From positions 37,080,001 to 37,144,000 of the forward strand of contig JARDYH010000004.1 of NCBI GenBank assembly GCA_029215795.1: a stretch of 64,000 nucleotides of DNA, given 5' to 3'. This document shows, piece after piece, positions 10,270 through 21,482 of this stretch. How positions within the stretch are numbered: position 1 is the first letter of the stretch; each line of letters begins with the position of its first letter. Under the pieces are notes generated by a model. It ran no database searches. It was not told the DNA's origin and saw only the letters and a program-made list of their open reading frames with translations. The stretch is from Anniella stebbinsi (taxonomy: Eukaryota > Chordata > Lepidosauria > Squamata > Anniellidae). The position numbers and the translations under genes are program-made.

Positions 10270-10745
10270 TACCTGACCCTGTTTGCCATGCATGTGGAAG
10301 AGGCGGGGGAGACCGACATCACTTCTGAAATCAGCCCTCCCCCGCCTCTTCCGTGCGGGCATCCGGGCTCCTCGGGGCTCGTCGCCATCGCGACAAACCC
10401 CGACAAACCCCGAGGAGGCCAGAGGCCACACAGAAGAGGCGGGAGAGGGCTGATTACATCACTTCCAGATTCGGCCCTCTCCCGCTTCTTCCGCGCGGCC
10501 TCTGGCCTCACGAGCCCGGCAGCAGTGGTGAAGGACCGGCCGGTGGTGGAGGACCCGGCGGTGGAGGACCCGGTGGCGGCAGAGGCGGACCTGGCGGCGG
10601 TGTTGGAGAACCCGGCGGCGGTGGCGGTGGAGGACCCGCCATCCGGGCTCCTCAAGGCCCGGTTTGCCCCCGCCACTCCCCGGTTGGCCCGGATCACCCC
10701 AGTTTTCCCGGTTAGGACCGGGAAACCCCGGGCGATCTGGGCACC
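10270..10745. repeat. GC- and CpG-rich repeat block
   Basis: Sharply more GC- and CpG-rich than its surroundings. The pieces are a GAGGCGGGGGAG / CTCCCCCGCCTC inverted pair, two imperfect repeats of the CCCTC(C/T)CCGC.TCTTCCG(T/C)GCGG type (10337 and 10481), and a (GGCGGTGGAGGACCC)-like minisatellite at about 10535-10640. It closes with a CCGGTTGGCCCGGATCACCCC segment. The long frames here (181 and 148 codons on opposite strands) come from the lack of A/T-rich stops and low-complexity Pro/Ala/Val and Gly content. It may be a CpG-rich transposon or an isolated CpG island; I favour a repeat. Confidence 0.5.
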
Positions 10746-11463
10746 CTACTGTGTATGTTTGTAAAAGTAAAAAAACCCCCATTATCTGGTCTTCAGTACC
10801 ATATGATTTATTTATTTATTAAAAAATCAATTGCTGCGATTTTATTGCAGCATTCTTTTCGCAGCTGTCATTATTGTGACTGAATTGTAGCTCGGTATTT
10901 GGTGAATTGTATTTCGGTTGCTTTTTCATTGTTTGTTTCCATTAGCTATTGTGTAAATAGCTTTGACTGACTATGGGAGATGTTAAATATGCTACATATT
11001 GTCTGCAGTGCGCACATGACCTTGTTGAAATGGGAGAAATCTTCACCTGAGCTCCTTTGATCTTGATGTCATGATACATAACTATGGAAAAGAAAACCTT
11101 AGAGGGAAGCATTGCTCAGTCCACTGGTATACAAATGGTGCAAACTATCAAGAGACCAGGTCAGCCAAATGGTTCAACCTGCTCTTTCTCTGGCTGCACT
11201 TTCTCCTTAGATCTCTAGAGTACAAGTTTAATTTTATTTTAGAAAGTGATTTTATTTTAGAAACCGTGATGCGTTTTTTGCTACCTCCTCACAGAGAGAG
11301 GAAAAACAAAGCCTTCATCTTTTTGTTGCACTCAAGAGAGTTGATTGGGTCTTCCCAGTTCACCTCTTCGCAGCCCATCCAATCTGTGGTTTACATCAAG
11401 TATTTTATCTATTTTGTACATGTAGGGGAGGGGTCAGGAATGGGGGGGGGGAGAAACTGAAAT
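10746..11463. other. Unrecognised AT-rich stretch
   Basis: Returns abruptly to AT-rich DNA with ATTTATTTATTA near 10810. The plus frame at 11071-11460 (129 codons) has no domain and a composition typical of chance. Confidence 0.35.
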
Positions 11464-11510
11464 GAAGAAGAAGAAGAAGAAGAAGAAGAAGAAGAAGAAG
11501 AAGAAGAAAG
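11464..11510 (+). repeat. (GAA)n microsatellite
   Basis: About 15 GAA/AAG units. It produces an artificial poly-lysine open frame. Confidence 0.95.
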
Positions 11511-12632
11511 AAGAAGTTTTTTTAAAAAAATCAAAAGAGATAGCTGTGTCCATTAGTCATAGGTGTGCACAGCACATTTCATTAGGGTGTGCACCCAGGG
11601 ATTTTTTTAAAGGCGAACATTTATTGAATACTCAATCACGAAGGACATTATTTTTATTCCTTCATTTATTAAACACTGTAGACACTGACGCCCTACTCCA
11701 TGTTCGACTTGCCTGACCGTGGGAGGGTCGTTGTGGGGGGGGGAGGGGAGAATGAGGAGATGCTCCTCAAGTCCCAGCATTGGTGGGGCTTTGTGGTGAC
11801 ATTGGCCAGAAGAGGGGCTTACAAGGAAGTATTAAGCTTTCGGGGGCCCTCCTCCTGACCTCTTTGAAGCATGACTCCCAGTAGAGAGGCTCCCAGCAGA
11901 GCAATTCCTTTTCGCTCCTGCTGCCAGGAGCAACAGCACATTGTTGGGGATGGTGGCAGCGAAGCAGTTGGATGGCAGTCAGAGGACCATTCCCACTGCC
12001 TCTGGATCCCCCTTCGGATCCCTACTCAATGGCCCCTTCAATCCAGCACTTATTGCTTGAGACATTAGGATGTGTCTGGGCATACCCAGCACACCCCTTG
12101 CGTGTGTCTATGCCACTAGTAGGAAAAGAGAATGACAGAAACCATTCATTCCATTTCCAATTGCTGCCCTAAGATTTCTCAACAACATCACTTTAAACAG
12201 GAGGTAGATGTAATGGGCATGAATTCAAACCAATGGCTTGTATTTCAGTATTGCTGATTATCATTCTGCATCCTCTTATCTTCAAGAGCCTGGTCATAAG
12301 CCAAAGCTGGTAAGAAAGAACTTGAAATGATCTCATTTCTTGCAGCATTACACATTTTGCATGAATAGGAACAAGAGCAGCCATTATGGTTTGGGGGGGT
12401 TCCATAAAAAGAAAAAAAAGGATGCAATTATTCTTCGTTTTTGTTTTTTGTAGGAAATCCTTATGAAAATGACTTATAGCATAGAGGCGGCCCTAGTTTT
12501 TTAAAAAGGCAAATTTTTGGAAGGATAACTGATGCATAGTTTGTGTGGAAGGGGAGTGCTCAAATTTGGAGGGAGGGTAAGTCTTTCCCTTTCCCTTTTC
12601 CTCTCAATGGCTTTTTGGTCAATTTGTATGAA
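11511..12632. other. Mostly unrecognised DNA
   Basis: Near 11560-11605 a GGTGTGCACAGCACATTTC segment followed by GGGTGTGCACCCAGGGAT resembles the ends of TAGGG-type DNA elements. A G-run lies near 11735. Otherwise nothing recognisable. Confidence 0.35.
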
Positions 12633-12637
12633 AATGG

Positions 12638-13124
12638 TGTCAGGGAAAATTTCTATTAAGACGAATAAAGGACTGGACAGTTTAGAGTGTCCAGAGGACT
12701 GACTAGAGCACCTGCAGTCAATTATCTAGGGGAATAGTTTTTTTCTATTCACTGTTAAAAAGGTCAGTGAGATAGTGGGATTCTTTCTAGAAGGTTGCTC
12801 AATTGATTGAGTGCTGAGTCAGTGTACAGCCAAAATGTATATAAGCTATAGACATTAGAATGGCTGTTGTTAGGCTGAATGATTATGCGGAGGAGAAGGC
12901 TGGTGGTATGAGAAATGGACAAAAATGTTTTATAAAATCTTCCTGGAAACCTGTATTATTTGGAGAAACCAGTTTGCTGTATATATCTATATTGGAATCA
13001 CAGTAAAGGACTTGTATTATACACTAAACCGCTGTAGTGTGAGTATCTGTCTTTACTGACTGGACTTTGCTGCAAACACTCTTGCTCTGCTGAAAGCGAA
13101 TGGGGAGCGCTTCTTTCCCTAACA
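12638..13124 (+). mobile_element. Solo LTR, 487 bp
   Basis: Begins TGTCAGGGAAA and ends TTTCCCTAACA, so the ends form a near-perfect inverted repeat of the TG...CA type. It is flanked by an exact 5-bp duplication AATGG (12633-12637 and 13125-13129). A TATATAAG box lies near 12837 and an AGTAAA poly(A)-like signal near 13001, in promoter-then-poly(A) order, which sets the plus orientation. No internal gag/pol sequence adjoins it, so it is a solo LTR left by recombination between the two LTRs. Whether it is ERV or Gypsy cannot be decided without internal sequence. Confidence 0.8.
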
Positions 13125-13129
13125 AATGG

Positions 13130-13734
13130 GATATGTCATAGATGTGTCCCTAGGCAGGAAATCTGCAAAATTTTACAAGGAGAGGTGGAGGGAGTTATGA
13201 TATGTAAATGTAAACCAGTTTAAGACCTGTTTCTTTTCTGGTCAGTTTGCACGAAAGTCACAGAAAGTGCAATAGGATAGGGGTGGATGATGGATGTGGA
13301 GCATATAGTGGCAGAAGGATTTGAACATCCAGCAGTATTTTTCAAGCAAGTACCTACTGCCACACCCTCCAAAGTACCATAGACTCCACTAAAACTCTTT
13401 AACATTCCTGTTCTTGGGGAGGAGGACTAGCAAAAAGCAATGAATGCTGGATCAGTCCTGCAATAGATTACTTCAACGTTCTTCCCTCTAGCAAGGGAAT
13501 GAAGAGCCCTGGTGAAACATTCACTGTGATTAGAAACTAGAGCTTCCAGTCATAAAACAATCTATCCTCCCGCTCCTCCTTTTCTCCACCCTGGTATTTC
13601 CCTTATATGGAGAGCTTGGGGATAAAGGTATCAGTTTTTGGAGTCACACAGCCTGTGTCTCTGTGTCCCTCTGCATTCCAAATCTTCAGGAGTGTTCACT
13701 TTGGATTCAGTCCACTTCAGAGGAGCCCAGCATC
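13130..13734. other. Unrecognised stretch
   Basis: No recognised gene or repeat. Short frames only. Confidence 0.35.
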
Positions 13735-14150
13735 ATAAGAGCAGAAGAAGAGCCACGATAAATCAGGCCAACACCCTATCTAGTCCAGCATTCTATTCAG
13801 ACAGTGGCCAACCACTTGCCTGTGGGAAGCCCACAAGTAGGATATGAAGCAATAGTACCCACTCACACATGTATCCCAGCAACTGGTATGTAGAGCCATA
13901 CTGCCTCCAGTATTGGAGGTAATATACAGCCAACATGACTAGCAGCCATTGATAGCCTCCATGAATTTGTCTAAACCCCTTTTAAATCCATCCAGGTTGG
14001 TGGTCATCACTACATCTTGTGTTAGCATATTCTATGGTTTGATGTAAGACGTGATGGGTGAAGAAGCATTTCCTTTTAGCTGACCTCAATTTCCCACCAT
14101 TTGGCTTCATGGAATGCCTCTGGGTTCTAGTATTATGAGAGAGAAAGAAA
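13735..14150 (-). mobile_element. CR1-like LINE 3' segment
   Basis: Read on the minus strand this is the segment found again at 59105-59310 and 63690-63905. Shared landmarks are CATCTAGTCCAGCAT, CCACAGTGGCCAA-type, CCCAGCAACTGGT, GACTAGTAGCCATTGATAG and GGGTTCTAGTATTATGAGAG. It is the longest of the three copies. Known (recalled) as a common interspersed LINE-derived repeat of reptiles. Coding remnants are frameshifted. Confidence 0.6.
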
Positions 14151-14440
14151 AATCAATCAGCCCAAATTGCTTTTAGATTAATCTGAATCCAAAGCACACC
14201 CCTACAATCAGGGATCATGTTTTACTATAAGTAGGCCTCTATCCCCAGCAGGACAGGAAATTAAAGGAATGTGAAGGGAGATAGAAGGACAGCTTATAAA
14301 TAGTCAAATTTCATATCTGGAAGTCATTCTTCTTCCTTTTAGCTGTGGCTTTATCCACAAACATTTTCAAAATAGCTTTATTTACCACAAACATTTTCAA
14401 AATAGCTGACTATATGGAAATAACTCAATTTCTGAAGTAA

Positions 14441-14535
14441 ATTATTATTATTATTATTATTATTATTATTGTTATTATTATTTACATTTATATACCACCC
14501 CATAGCCGAAGCTCTCTGGGTGGTTTATCTGAAGA
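14441..14535 (-). mobile_element. LINE 3' tail with (ATT)n
   Basis: An (ATT)n tract (14441-14482) followed by ACATTTATATACCACCCCAT and AGCCGAAGCTCTCTGGG. This is the terminal segment of the CR1/L2-like LINE also seen at 31880-32740, 46505-46708 and 61562-63460. Heavily 5'-truncated; minus orientation because the microsatellite tail is on the left. Confidence 0.75.
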
Positions 14536-14873
14536 AAACTTCAGATAAGTTTACTTACCTTGAAATGTTGCCTTGTTCCAGGCCTGAATTTGTGTGGGTC
14601 CAATAACCTCCCTTTCTCTTTGTCTCTCCTTCAAAATAGTAGATGAAATAAAGGTTGAAAACAATTGGCTACTACTTAACATGTTTCACTTCCCAGAAGG
14701 ATCTCTGGAAGTTGGCCTTGCTGTCACACAAACATCCCGCTTAACAAAATCATAAATAGCCTGCAGGAAGTTGCATCCTCCTAGAGTGTCCTCAAAGGTT
14801 TCAAGCACAAGCAGTTCATTTGCCAGTAACACATGTATATAGCTCCCCCACCCAGCTGCTTTCTTTATTCCTC

Positions 14874-14913
<40 letters not shown>

Positions 14914-15283
14914 GTTGGATGTCATTCACATGGCAAGGTTATTCTGTTAGACAAGCTGGCAAATGTCAATGACAGGATTATAATTAAGTGCCAGGACATG
15001 CAGCCAACACAATTACCGTGCTGTTATTACGTTGTATGATGTGCTAAAGAACCTCATAAAAACGCCGTAAAGCATATAAATCAAGGGGCATGTATACAAT
15101 CAGAGAAGAAAAACCTTTTCTCTCACATAGAACTCACATCCAAGAAAGACAGACATCCAGTTTCTGGGCTCAATAGTTATATTATATCTGGATCATTGCA
15201 AAATTTGAGAAATGGGAGTGTAACGTATTTCCTCAACACCCCACTACACATGTCTCTTTTTCACACTAGTTCAATTCCAAAAT
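14536..15283. other. Unrecognised stretch with (GT)n
   Basis: Contains a (GT)n microsatellite at 14877-14911 (about 17 units). Nothing else recognised. Confidence 0.6.
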
Positions 15284-15485
15284 AGGAACATAGAAATCCC
15301 CCTTTTTACCGAGTCAAGCAGTTGGTCCATCTAGCTCACTATTGTCTACATAGACTGAGAGTAGTTTTCCAGGATTTCTGGCAGGATTCTTCCCTAGTCC
15401 TACCTGGAGATGCTGAGTTTTGATCTTGGGTCCTTTTGTATGCAAAGCATATATTCTTCTGCCACTGACCTAAAGCCCTTCTCCC
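15284..15485 (-). mobile_element. tRNA-Ala-derived SINE, minus strand
   Basis: Reads in reverse: tail GGAACATAG...GAGTCA, body with CATCTAGCTCA.TATTGTCTAC and CCTACCTGGAGATGC, then the decayed tRNA head (CTTGGGTCCTTTTGTATGCAAAG...). It aligns with 50862-51035 and with 43590-43785 on the other strand. The polymerase III box A region is badly decayed here, so it should be inactive. Confidence 0.75.
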
Positions 15486-15634
15486 AATACTGTCTACTTC
15501 TCCTGTTTACTGCCTCAAATGTTAACTAACCATGAAGTAACTTTTCGTGATATTTTTGTGTGATGAAAATTTCTTCAAATGGTGAGACTTTGTATACATT
15601 ATATAAGGCAAGATTTCCCTCCCCAAGACTTTCA

Positions 15635-15680
<46 letters not shown>

Positions 15681-15801
15681 CATTAAACAAAAAACCTACG
15701 GTTTACAAAAACAATGTTAAGGCTCTACAGATTCCAACCAAGCACCAAAAAGCAGGGAAATTGGGAGTTAAGGCTCACAAGCCTTAATGCCACATCCTCC
15801 C
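15486..15801. other. Spacer with (AC)n
   Basis: Holds an (AC)n microsatellite at about 15639-15677 (19 units). Otherwise unrecognised. Confidence 0.7.
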
Positions 15802-16063
15802 TAAGGAGGCAGAAATGCAAGTGAAATTCTCATTTTCCCAAAGCAGATAAACCATGAGGACAGGGTGGAGAATATGATATGCAGAGGTGACTGTGGGGTT
15901 GTGGAAAACTGATCACGAACAACTTAGGGCCACCTACTTCTCTTTTTTTGTTTAGAGCAGCCCTTCCCCAACCTGGTGCCCCCCAAAGGTGTTGGACTAC
16001 AACTCCCATCATTGCAAGTCAGTATGTCCCATGGTCAGGAATGCTGGGACTTGTCATCTCAAA
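15802..16063 (+). repeat. Left arm of a 260-bp inverted duplication
   Basis: Reverse-complement match along its whole length to 17172-17431, with few differences. The outer edge is TAAGGAGGCAGAAATGCAAG and the inner edge TGGGACTTGTCATCTCAAA. The inner part (about 15958-16063) is itself a family K repeat (CCTTCCCCAACCTGGTGCCC, TGGACTACAACTCCCATCA). The outer 150 bp is not part of family K as seen elsewhere, so the arms are more than two independent family K insertions. Confidence 0.85.
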
Positions 16064-16340
16064 AATCTAGATATGCAATTTGATCTGCAGAGGTGACTGT
16101 GGGGTTGTGGGAAATGATGATGAACAACTTAGGACCAGCTACTTCTCATTTATTAGACCATCTCCTTATGTTGAGAGTTGCAACCCAACACATCTGACAG
16201 GCACCAGGTTGGGGAATGTTGTTCAAGAACAAGGGAAGGCAGAATGTAGATCTCCAGATGTTTTGGAATTCAACTTGTAAAAGCCCCTATCAGCATGGGC
16301 AGTTATCAGGAATGCCGCGAGTTGATGTCCAAATCATCAG
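16064..16340. repeat. Direct repeat of IR arm segment, then family K pieces
   Basis: From 16084 to about 16150 the segment CTGCAGAGGTGACTGTGGGG...AACAACTTAGG(A/G)CCA repeats 15879-15950 in the same orientation. It is followed by two decayed family K pieces: GCACCAGGTTGGGGAATG near 16201, and CCAGATGTTTTGGAATTCAA near 16254 through CAGGAATGC. This makes three copies of the segment within 1.5 kb. Confidence 0.65.
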
Positions 16341-17171
16341 GATAGATCTATTTTCTGCCCACATCTGTACTAAAGTATGATGTTTTCCAGCATTAAGATA
16401 TGTGATCAATCAAGGAACTACAAAAGAGCTGCATCACTTTAAATAAACTGTCAAAACCAAATGAAACAACAATGAATGAATCGTGAATACCTAATCCAGA
16501 TAGCCCTTCAGACATCAACATTAGTTTTCAACACATGGCATAGGATGTCTGTTTCTTGAATATCAGATAAAGGATTTCTCTTACTTGTTTAGCAGAGTGA
16601 GATCAAAGACAGAGCTACCACCTAATACTTTCATGCGTAAGTATTATTTTAAAATTAAGTATGAATTGATTTTTGTCTTCCCCATAACACATAACATGAG
16701 AGTTACAGTGCAACGCATTTGGAGAACACCAGGCTGGAGAAGGTTGACTCCTATACATGTCTTCTCAGAAGCCAGTGCCACTGAATTCACTAGAGCTTTC
16801 TCCCAAGAGGTATAGGATTGCAAACTAATCTCATCTGAAAGGTGTTCAAGACAGCCAAACTAAACCTCTTCTGCTCCGCTGTTGCTTTGATGAGATGATG
16901 TATTGTGCAGGGATTGTGGGGAGTGAACAGTATATTTTTTATAAATACATTTAAAGAAAAAAAACATTGGTTCTTTGAAAGGCAGGATATTGACCAAAAG
17001 TTGGAAGTGCCTGGCACATGCTCTGGTTCTAGATCTGTAATGAATAGTGCCCCTTTTGTTATCTAGAGTGCTGCTATATGCGAGATGTGTGTGAGAGAAA
17101 AGTATTGGGCAGACCCTGTATTTGGTAAGGGTATGGAACAGCATTCCCCATCCTGCTGCCCTCCAGGTGTT
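16341..17171. other. Spacer between the inverted arms
   Basis: No gene recognised. A short GAGAACACCAGGCTGGAGAAG piece near 16720 resembles family K. The A-rich tract near 16955 is unremarkable. Confidence 0.4.
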
Positions 17172-17431
17172 TGAGATGACAAGTCCCAGCATTCCTGACC
17201 ATGGGACATACTGACTTGCAATGATGGGAGTTGTAGTCCAACACCTTTGAAGGGCACCAGGTTGGGGAAGGGCTGCTCTAAACAAAAAAAGAGAAGTAGG
17301 TGGCTCTAAGTTGTTCGTGATCAGTTTTCCACAACCCCACAGTCACCTCTGCATATCATATTCTCTACCCTGTCCTCATGATTTATCTGCTTTGGGAGAA
17401 TGAGAATTTCACTTGCACTTTCTGCCTCCTT
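17172..17431 (-). repeat. Right arm of the 260-bp inverted duplication
   Basis: Reverse complement of 15802-16063. Family K lies at about 17172-17275 and the non-K segment at 17276-17431. The outer edge abuts a half-copy of family A directly (17433), so the breakpoint of the duplication falls next to a transposon end. Confidence 0.85.
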
Positions 17432-17432
17432 A

Positions 17433-17566
17433 ACTTTTACTGTTGTGATGAAGAGGGAATTTCACCAGGAACTAATTGCATACAAATGATACTGGTTGAA
17501 ATTCCCTTTTCTCTACAACTGTTAAAGTTATATAAGCCCTGTCCTCCTTTTCATATGGTCAGCCTA
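17433..17566 (+). mobile_element. Family A MITE, right half only
   Basis: Matches the right half of the 320-bp family A form, from ACTGTTGTGATGAAGAGGG to the terminal CATATGGTCAGCCTA. The left half is absent and replaced by the inverted-duplication arm ending at 17431. Likely truncated by the rearrangement that formed the arm. Confidence 0.8.
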
Positions 17567-17974
17567 GTGGTCCAGATCTCTTCAGAAGGGGGAATAGTGT
17601 TTTGTGGTTGAGGTCAGTCTAAATTATCTCCAGGGGTCCCTTACTCAGTGCCTCTGATAGCAAAGAGATTGAGGATTTCCCCCAACTCTGTTACTCTTGA
17701 AGTTACTAGGCCTGTTGAAAATAGATTTTATAACATAAGCATGAAAACAGTGAATACCCCTTTTAACTTGTTAAACCAATGAAAACATGCCACATAGGAA
17801 GTCTTAAAATATGAATGGTTTATAAAGAAAAGTAAATGCAAAAGAACATCAGATGCAGAAGTGAAATCTGAAACATTACTACTAGTAGTAGTAGTAGTAG
17901 TATCCTGCTGGACCTCAGGGCAGCCATACAAAACTAAAACATATACAGCTAAAACCTATAAATAGGACTATACA
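17567..17974. other. Unrecognised stretch with (TAG)n
   Basis: Short (TAG)n at about 17878-17902. No gene recognised. Confidence 0.5.
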
Positions 17975-18293
17975 AGGCTGACCATATGAAAAGGAGGACA
18001 GGGCTCATGTAACTTTAACAGTTGTAGATAAAAGGGGATTTCAGCCAGTGTCATTTGTATGCAATTAGTTCCTGGTGAAATTCCCTCTTCATCACACCAG
18101 TTAAAGTTGCAGGGGCCCTGCCTTCTTTTGTATATGGTCACTCTAGTATAGTGCCTGCAACTTTAACTGTTGTGATGAAGAGGGAATTTCACCAGGGACT
18201 AATTGCATACAAATGACACTGGCTGAAATTCCCTTTTCTCTACAACTGTTAAAGTTACATGAGCCCTGTCCTCCTTTTCATATCGTCAGCCTA
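17975..18293. mobile_element. Family A palindromic MITE, full form
   Basis: Full-length inverted-duplicate form of about 319 bp, from AGGCTGACCATATGAAAAG to CGTCAGCCTA. The two inner halves are reverse complements around a non-palindromic centre (GGTCACTCTAGTATAGTGCC). Flanks ACTATAC and AATATAC suggest a decayed or shifted 8-bp duplication. Lies 50 bp from a LINE fragment start. Confidence 0.85.
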
Positions 18294-18342
18294 AATATAC
18301 AAAAGTTAAAAATATAATTAAATACTTTTCAATATTAAATAT

Positions 18343-19325
18343 CTCTTCTTTTCAGCAAATCCAGATGAGGCAGTGGCTGTTCTGAATCAGTGTCTGGACA
18401 TGGTAATGGACTGGATGAGGGCCAATAAATTGAGACTCAATCCAGACAAGATGGAAGTACTTTTATTGGGTGATTCATGTGCATGGTGAAGTGATTTTGG
18501 GTGCTTGTAGAGGGGGTAGCACTCCCCCTAAAGGATCAACTTCATAGTTTGGGGGTGCTCTTGGATCCAACTTTGTTACTAGAGGCATATCTGGATTCAG
18601 TGGCACACAGAGCACCTTTAATCAGCTTAGGCTGATATATCAACTATGTCCTTATCCAGACAGAGATAGCCTAGCTACAGTTATCCATGTTCTGGTAACC
18701 TCTCATCTGCATTTCTGCAATGCATTATACATGGAACTGCCTTTGAAAGTGTTCTAGAAACTTCAGCTAGTCCTAAACAGGGCAATGTGATCATATTATG
18801 CCAGTACTTTTCTATCTGCACTGTCTGCCAGTCCATTTCCACATTGGATTTAAAGTGCTGCTATTAACATTCTAAGCCTTAAGTGGTTGGGGCCACGTTA
18901 CCTGAAGGACCATCTCTTCTGATATATGCTTGCCTAGTTCCTAAAATCTTCTCAGCAGCCACACCAAAGGAAGTGAAGTGGGTGGCTACTAAGAAGAGAG
19001 TCTTTTCTGTGGTGGCACCCCAATTGTGAAATGAGCTTCCCAGAGGGGCTTGCCTGGTGCCAACATTATAGTCATTTCAGCACCAGGCGAAGACCTTATT
19101 TTCCCAGGCATATTAATATTTCAGTTTTGGTTGTTTTAAATCTGTTAATGTATTTTAAATGCTTAGCACTGCTGCTAGTTTTATTTTATTTTTTATTTTA
19201 TATTGTAGTTTTAAACTTCTACTTTTTTATGTTGTATTTTATTGTGCTATGTTTTATGGTTTTAATTCTTATACACCACCCAGAAAGCTTCAGCCGTTGG
19301 GCAGTCTAGCATTGTAATAAAGAAA
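18343..19325 (+). pseudogene. CR1/L2-like LINE 3' end
   Basis: Starts inside the reverse-transcriptase domain after the YADD region (DEAVAVLNQCLDMVMDWM, then RANKLRLNPDKME, near 18370-18455). It runs through the C-terminal segment (the VTSHLHFCNALYMELPL-like string near 18700) to a FSVVAPQL-like stretch near 19005, and a 3' tail with CACCCAGAAAGCTTCAGCCG near 19276. Multiple stops and frameshifts. 5'-truncated, as is usual for LINE insertions. Confidence 0.8.
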
Positions 19326-19935
19326 TGGCTAACACTTTTTTAGGGTCTGTGAATCATATTGCCAGCTTGAAAATGTATGGGCTTTGACCAAAGATTGTGA
19401 CCAAGTCCGTGATCAGTCTGGGTAAAATCCTGATAGGAAATGAACTGAAATGAATTTCTCATATATCCCTAGGCGCAGTTCACCCAGCCCTTGCTGCAGT
19501 TCTCTTGCATATCTTATTCCAGGAGATTTGCATTCTTGGGAATGATCACCATCTATCAAAACACAATCCTTCTTACATCTGTCTGGCTAAAGTATTTTCA
19601 TATGCTTAGATGCATTGGTTGTTAAATACGATATCATTCAGTTATCTTGCCCTGGCTAGTTTTTGAGCTCCCAGGGAAGTGGGCTGCAGTTGTGGTATCT
19701 TATAACTGTCTGGTCTAGCATCAGCTGAGATAGAATCACATTAGTCAAAGGCATATTCTGGTAGGTGAAGGAAAGAGATGCTTTGGGAGTGTGTGTCTTG
19801 GTCAATAAGGTTGACTGGAATCAGGCTAGAAATAGACAGAAATGTTCAGAACCTTGAATAGGAAACTGGCTGAAGGCTCCTCACCTATAACAAGGGAAAC
19901 TGTTGCTTCAGCAGGGTACAAAGGCCTCTTGAGAG
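19326..19935. other. Unrecognised stretch
   Basis: No gene or repeat family recognised. Confidence 0.35.
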
Positions 19936-20060
19936 TAGGGATGTCGTGAGCACCCAACTGAGACTGGGAATTCAATGGACTCTCCCATGTCCACCCTCTG
20001 GAGCCAGTTGGGTGCATGCTGTGTGAGCACACACACACCCCCCCCCCGCTTGTGCATTCC
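19936..20060. mobile_element. Family I element, partial
   Basis: TAGGGATGTCGTGAGCACCC start matches the left ends of 21483-21862 (TAGGGATGTCGCAAG) and 38111-38400 (TAGGGATGTCATAAGCACCC). Ends in an AC/C-run near 20040; the right half is not evident. Confidence 0.5.
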
Positions 20061-21482
20061 CATGGCCCCTAAGAGTGCTCAGCAGCTATCCGCCCTCACT
20101 GCCAAAATTGCGCACTTCCCTCTGCTGTGTCAGTGGTGGCTGAAAAGGCCCCATTCATGCAAGGGTAGAGAGCTGATAAAGGCAGGCAAAAAGAATGGTA
20201 GTGCTATCGGCTCTCCTCTCCTCCTGGGAAGCTACCTGGGATCTCAAAGTTATTGATTTATTCAACACTTATATGAGGGGCTGATGCAGCAAGAGAAAGT
20301 CCTCCAAATCTGATCCATCAGGAAAGCCTCATTTTCCAGTCTGGCATGGTGGGTAGGGTGGGGGGACAGAAAGGCCTTGTAGCTAAAGGGAAGGTCAAGC
20401 CCATTGAAAATGCCATTACCAGTTGTATAGTAACACTTAGTGCAGTAGATGGCAGGTTCTGGTGGCATTCCAGATCAGATTTTTGGCCACATTTTTCTGT
20501 GATGACTTTGCCCAAATCTTTATTCCTGGTTTTTGTATAGATCAGCTAAAATTAGGCATGCCTGAAAGGAATACCAGTATTTTCTAGAGTATAGAAGCTA
20601 TTTCTTTTGATCATGCAAATGCCTGAAAAGTAGGTTGCTCAAAACCAGTCAAGCTCCTATTCACTTCATTAAATATACATTTAACTCCAATAAAATATTC
20701 TAACAGTGAGTATTGCATCGAGGAAAGAATCCTTCCCTCTAGATCTCAATCATGCTTTCATTTCACTGCAACTCAATACTTGCCCATTGTGTATAATATG
20801 AATTAAATGTTGCATCTGGCATGTCCCTTATCAAGGAGGATTTAAAATTTTGGTGGATTTCCCAAGATCTGAAGCATTGTGCATCTAGCTTTGTGAACCC
20901 TAGGAGGCTTTGGGCTTCTACCAATTGAATGACAACCCCTCCTCCATGCCACATGGAAAGCTACTTTTGGAAGTGAGTAAACTTTCAAGGGGCATGGGAA
21001 TTTGCTGTTCTCTTTTACACATCTCCAAAGTAGTTCTTAGCATGTCCAGCAACAATAGAACCCAGGTTTCTTGTACCAGTATTATCTGTGGTATACAAGA
21101 CTAAATTTCAACAATGGTAGCTTTTCTCACATCCTGTAGCATTGTGATATAACAAATTGTACTTGCCCAATTTTTTTCTTCTGTGTATCTTTTTAAACGT
21201 ATAGGAACCCTAGGTGTCATTACACCTGGTCATCCTATAAATTTCAGGACACATTTTATGAAAGTGCATGTTAGTAAATGGAATTCACCATGGGGAAAAA
21301 GTCATCTTGTATTTATTTTGCCATGTCAAAAAATTGACATGTTAATTGAGCATTGACCAATGGGGCAATTATAATGCCCATCATTGGGCTGATTAGTATG
21401 AGGAGAAAGTGTTGCTCCAAGGATGGAAAGGAGGTCTGCTGGTGCAGTGGCCCATCTGCCCAGAAGGCCCTGGTATGACCAC
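20061..21482. other. Unrecognised stretch
   Basis: No supported gene or repeat. Short frames on both strands lack motifs. Confidence 0.35.

Noticed and set aside
10219..10764. 181-codon plus frame and 148-codon minus frame in the GC-rich block
   Set aside because: Both strands are open together, composition is low-complexity Pro/Ala/Val or Gly, and the DNA is a minisatellite with few A/T-rich stop codons.
11462..11716. Frame starting with a poly-lysine run
   Set aside because: It is the (GAA)n microsatellite read through; nothing downstream resembles a protein.
17975..18293. Rho-independent-like terminators or regulatory hairpins from the long palindromes
   Set aside because: The palindromes are transposon arms present in six places, with target duplications at several, so transposition explains them.
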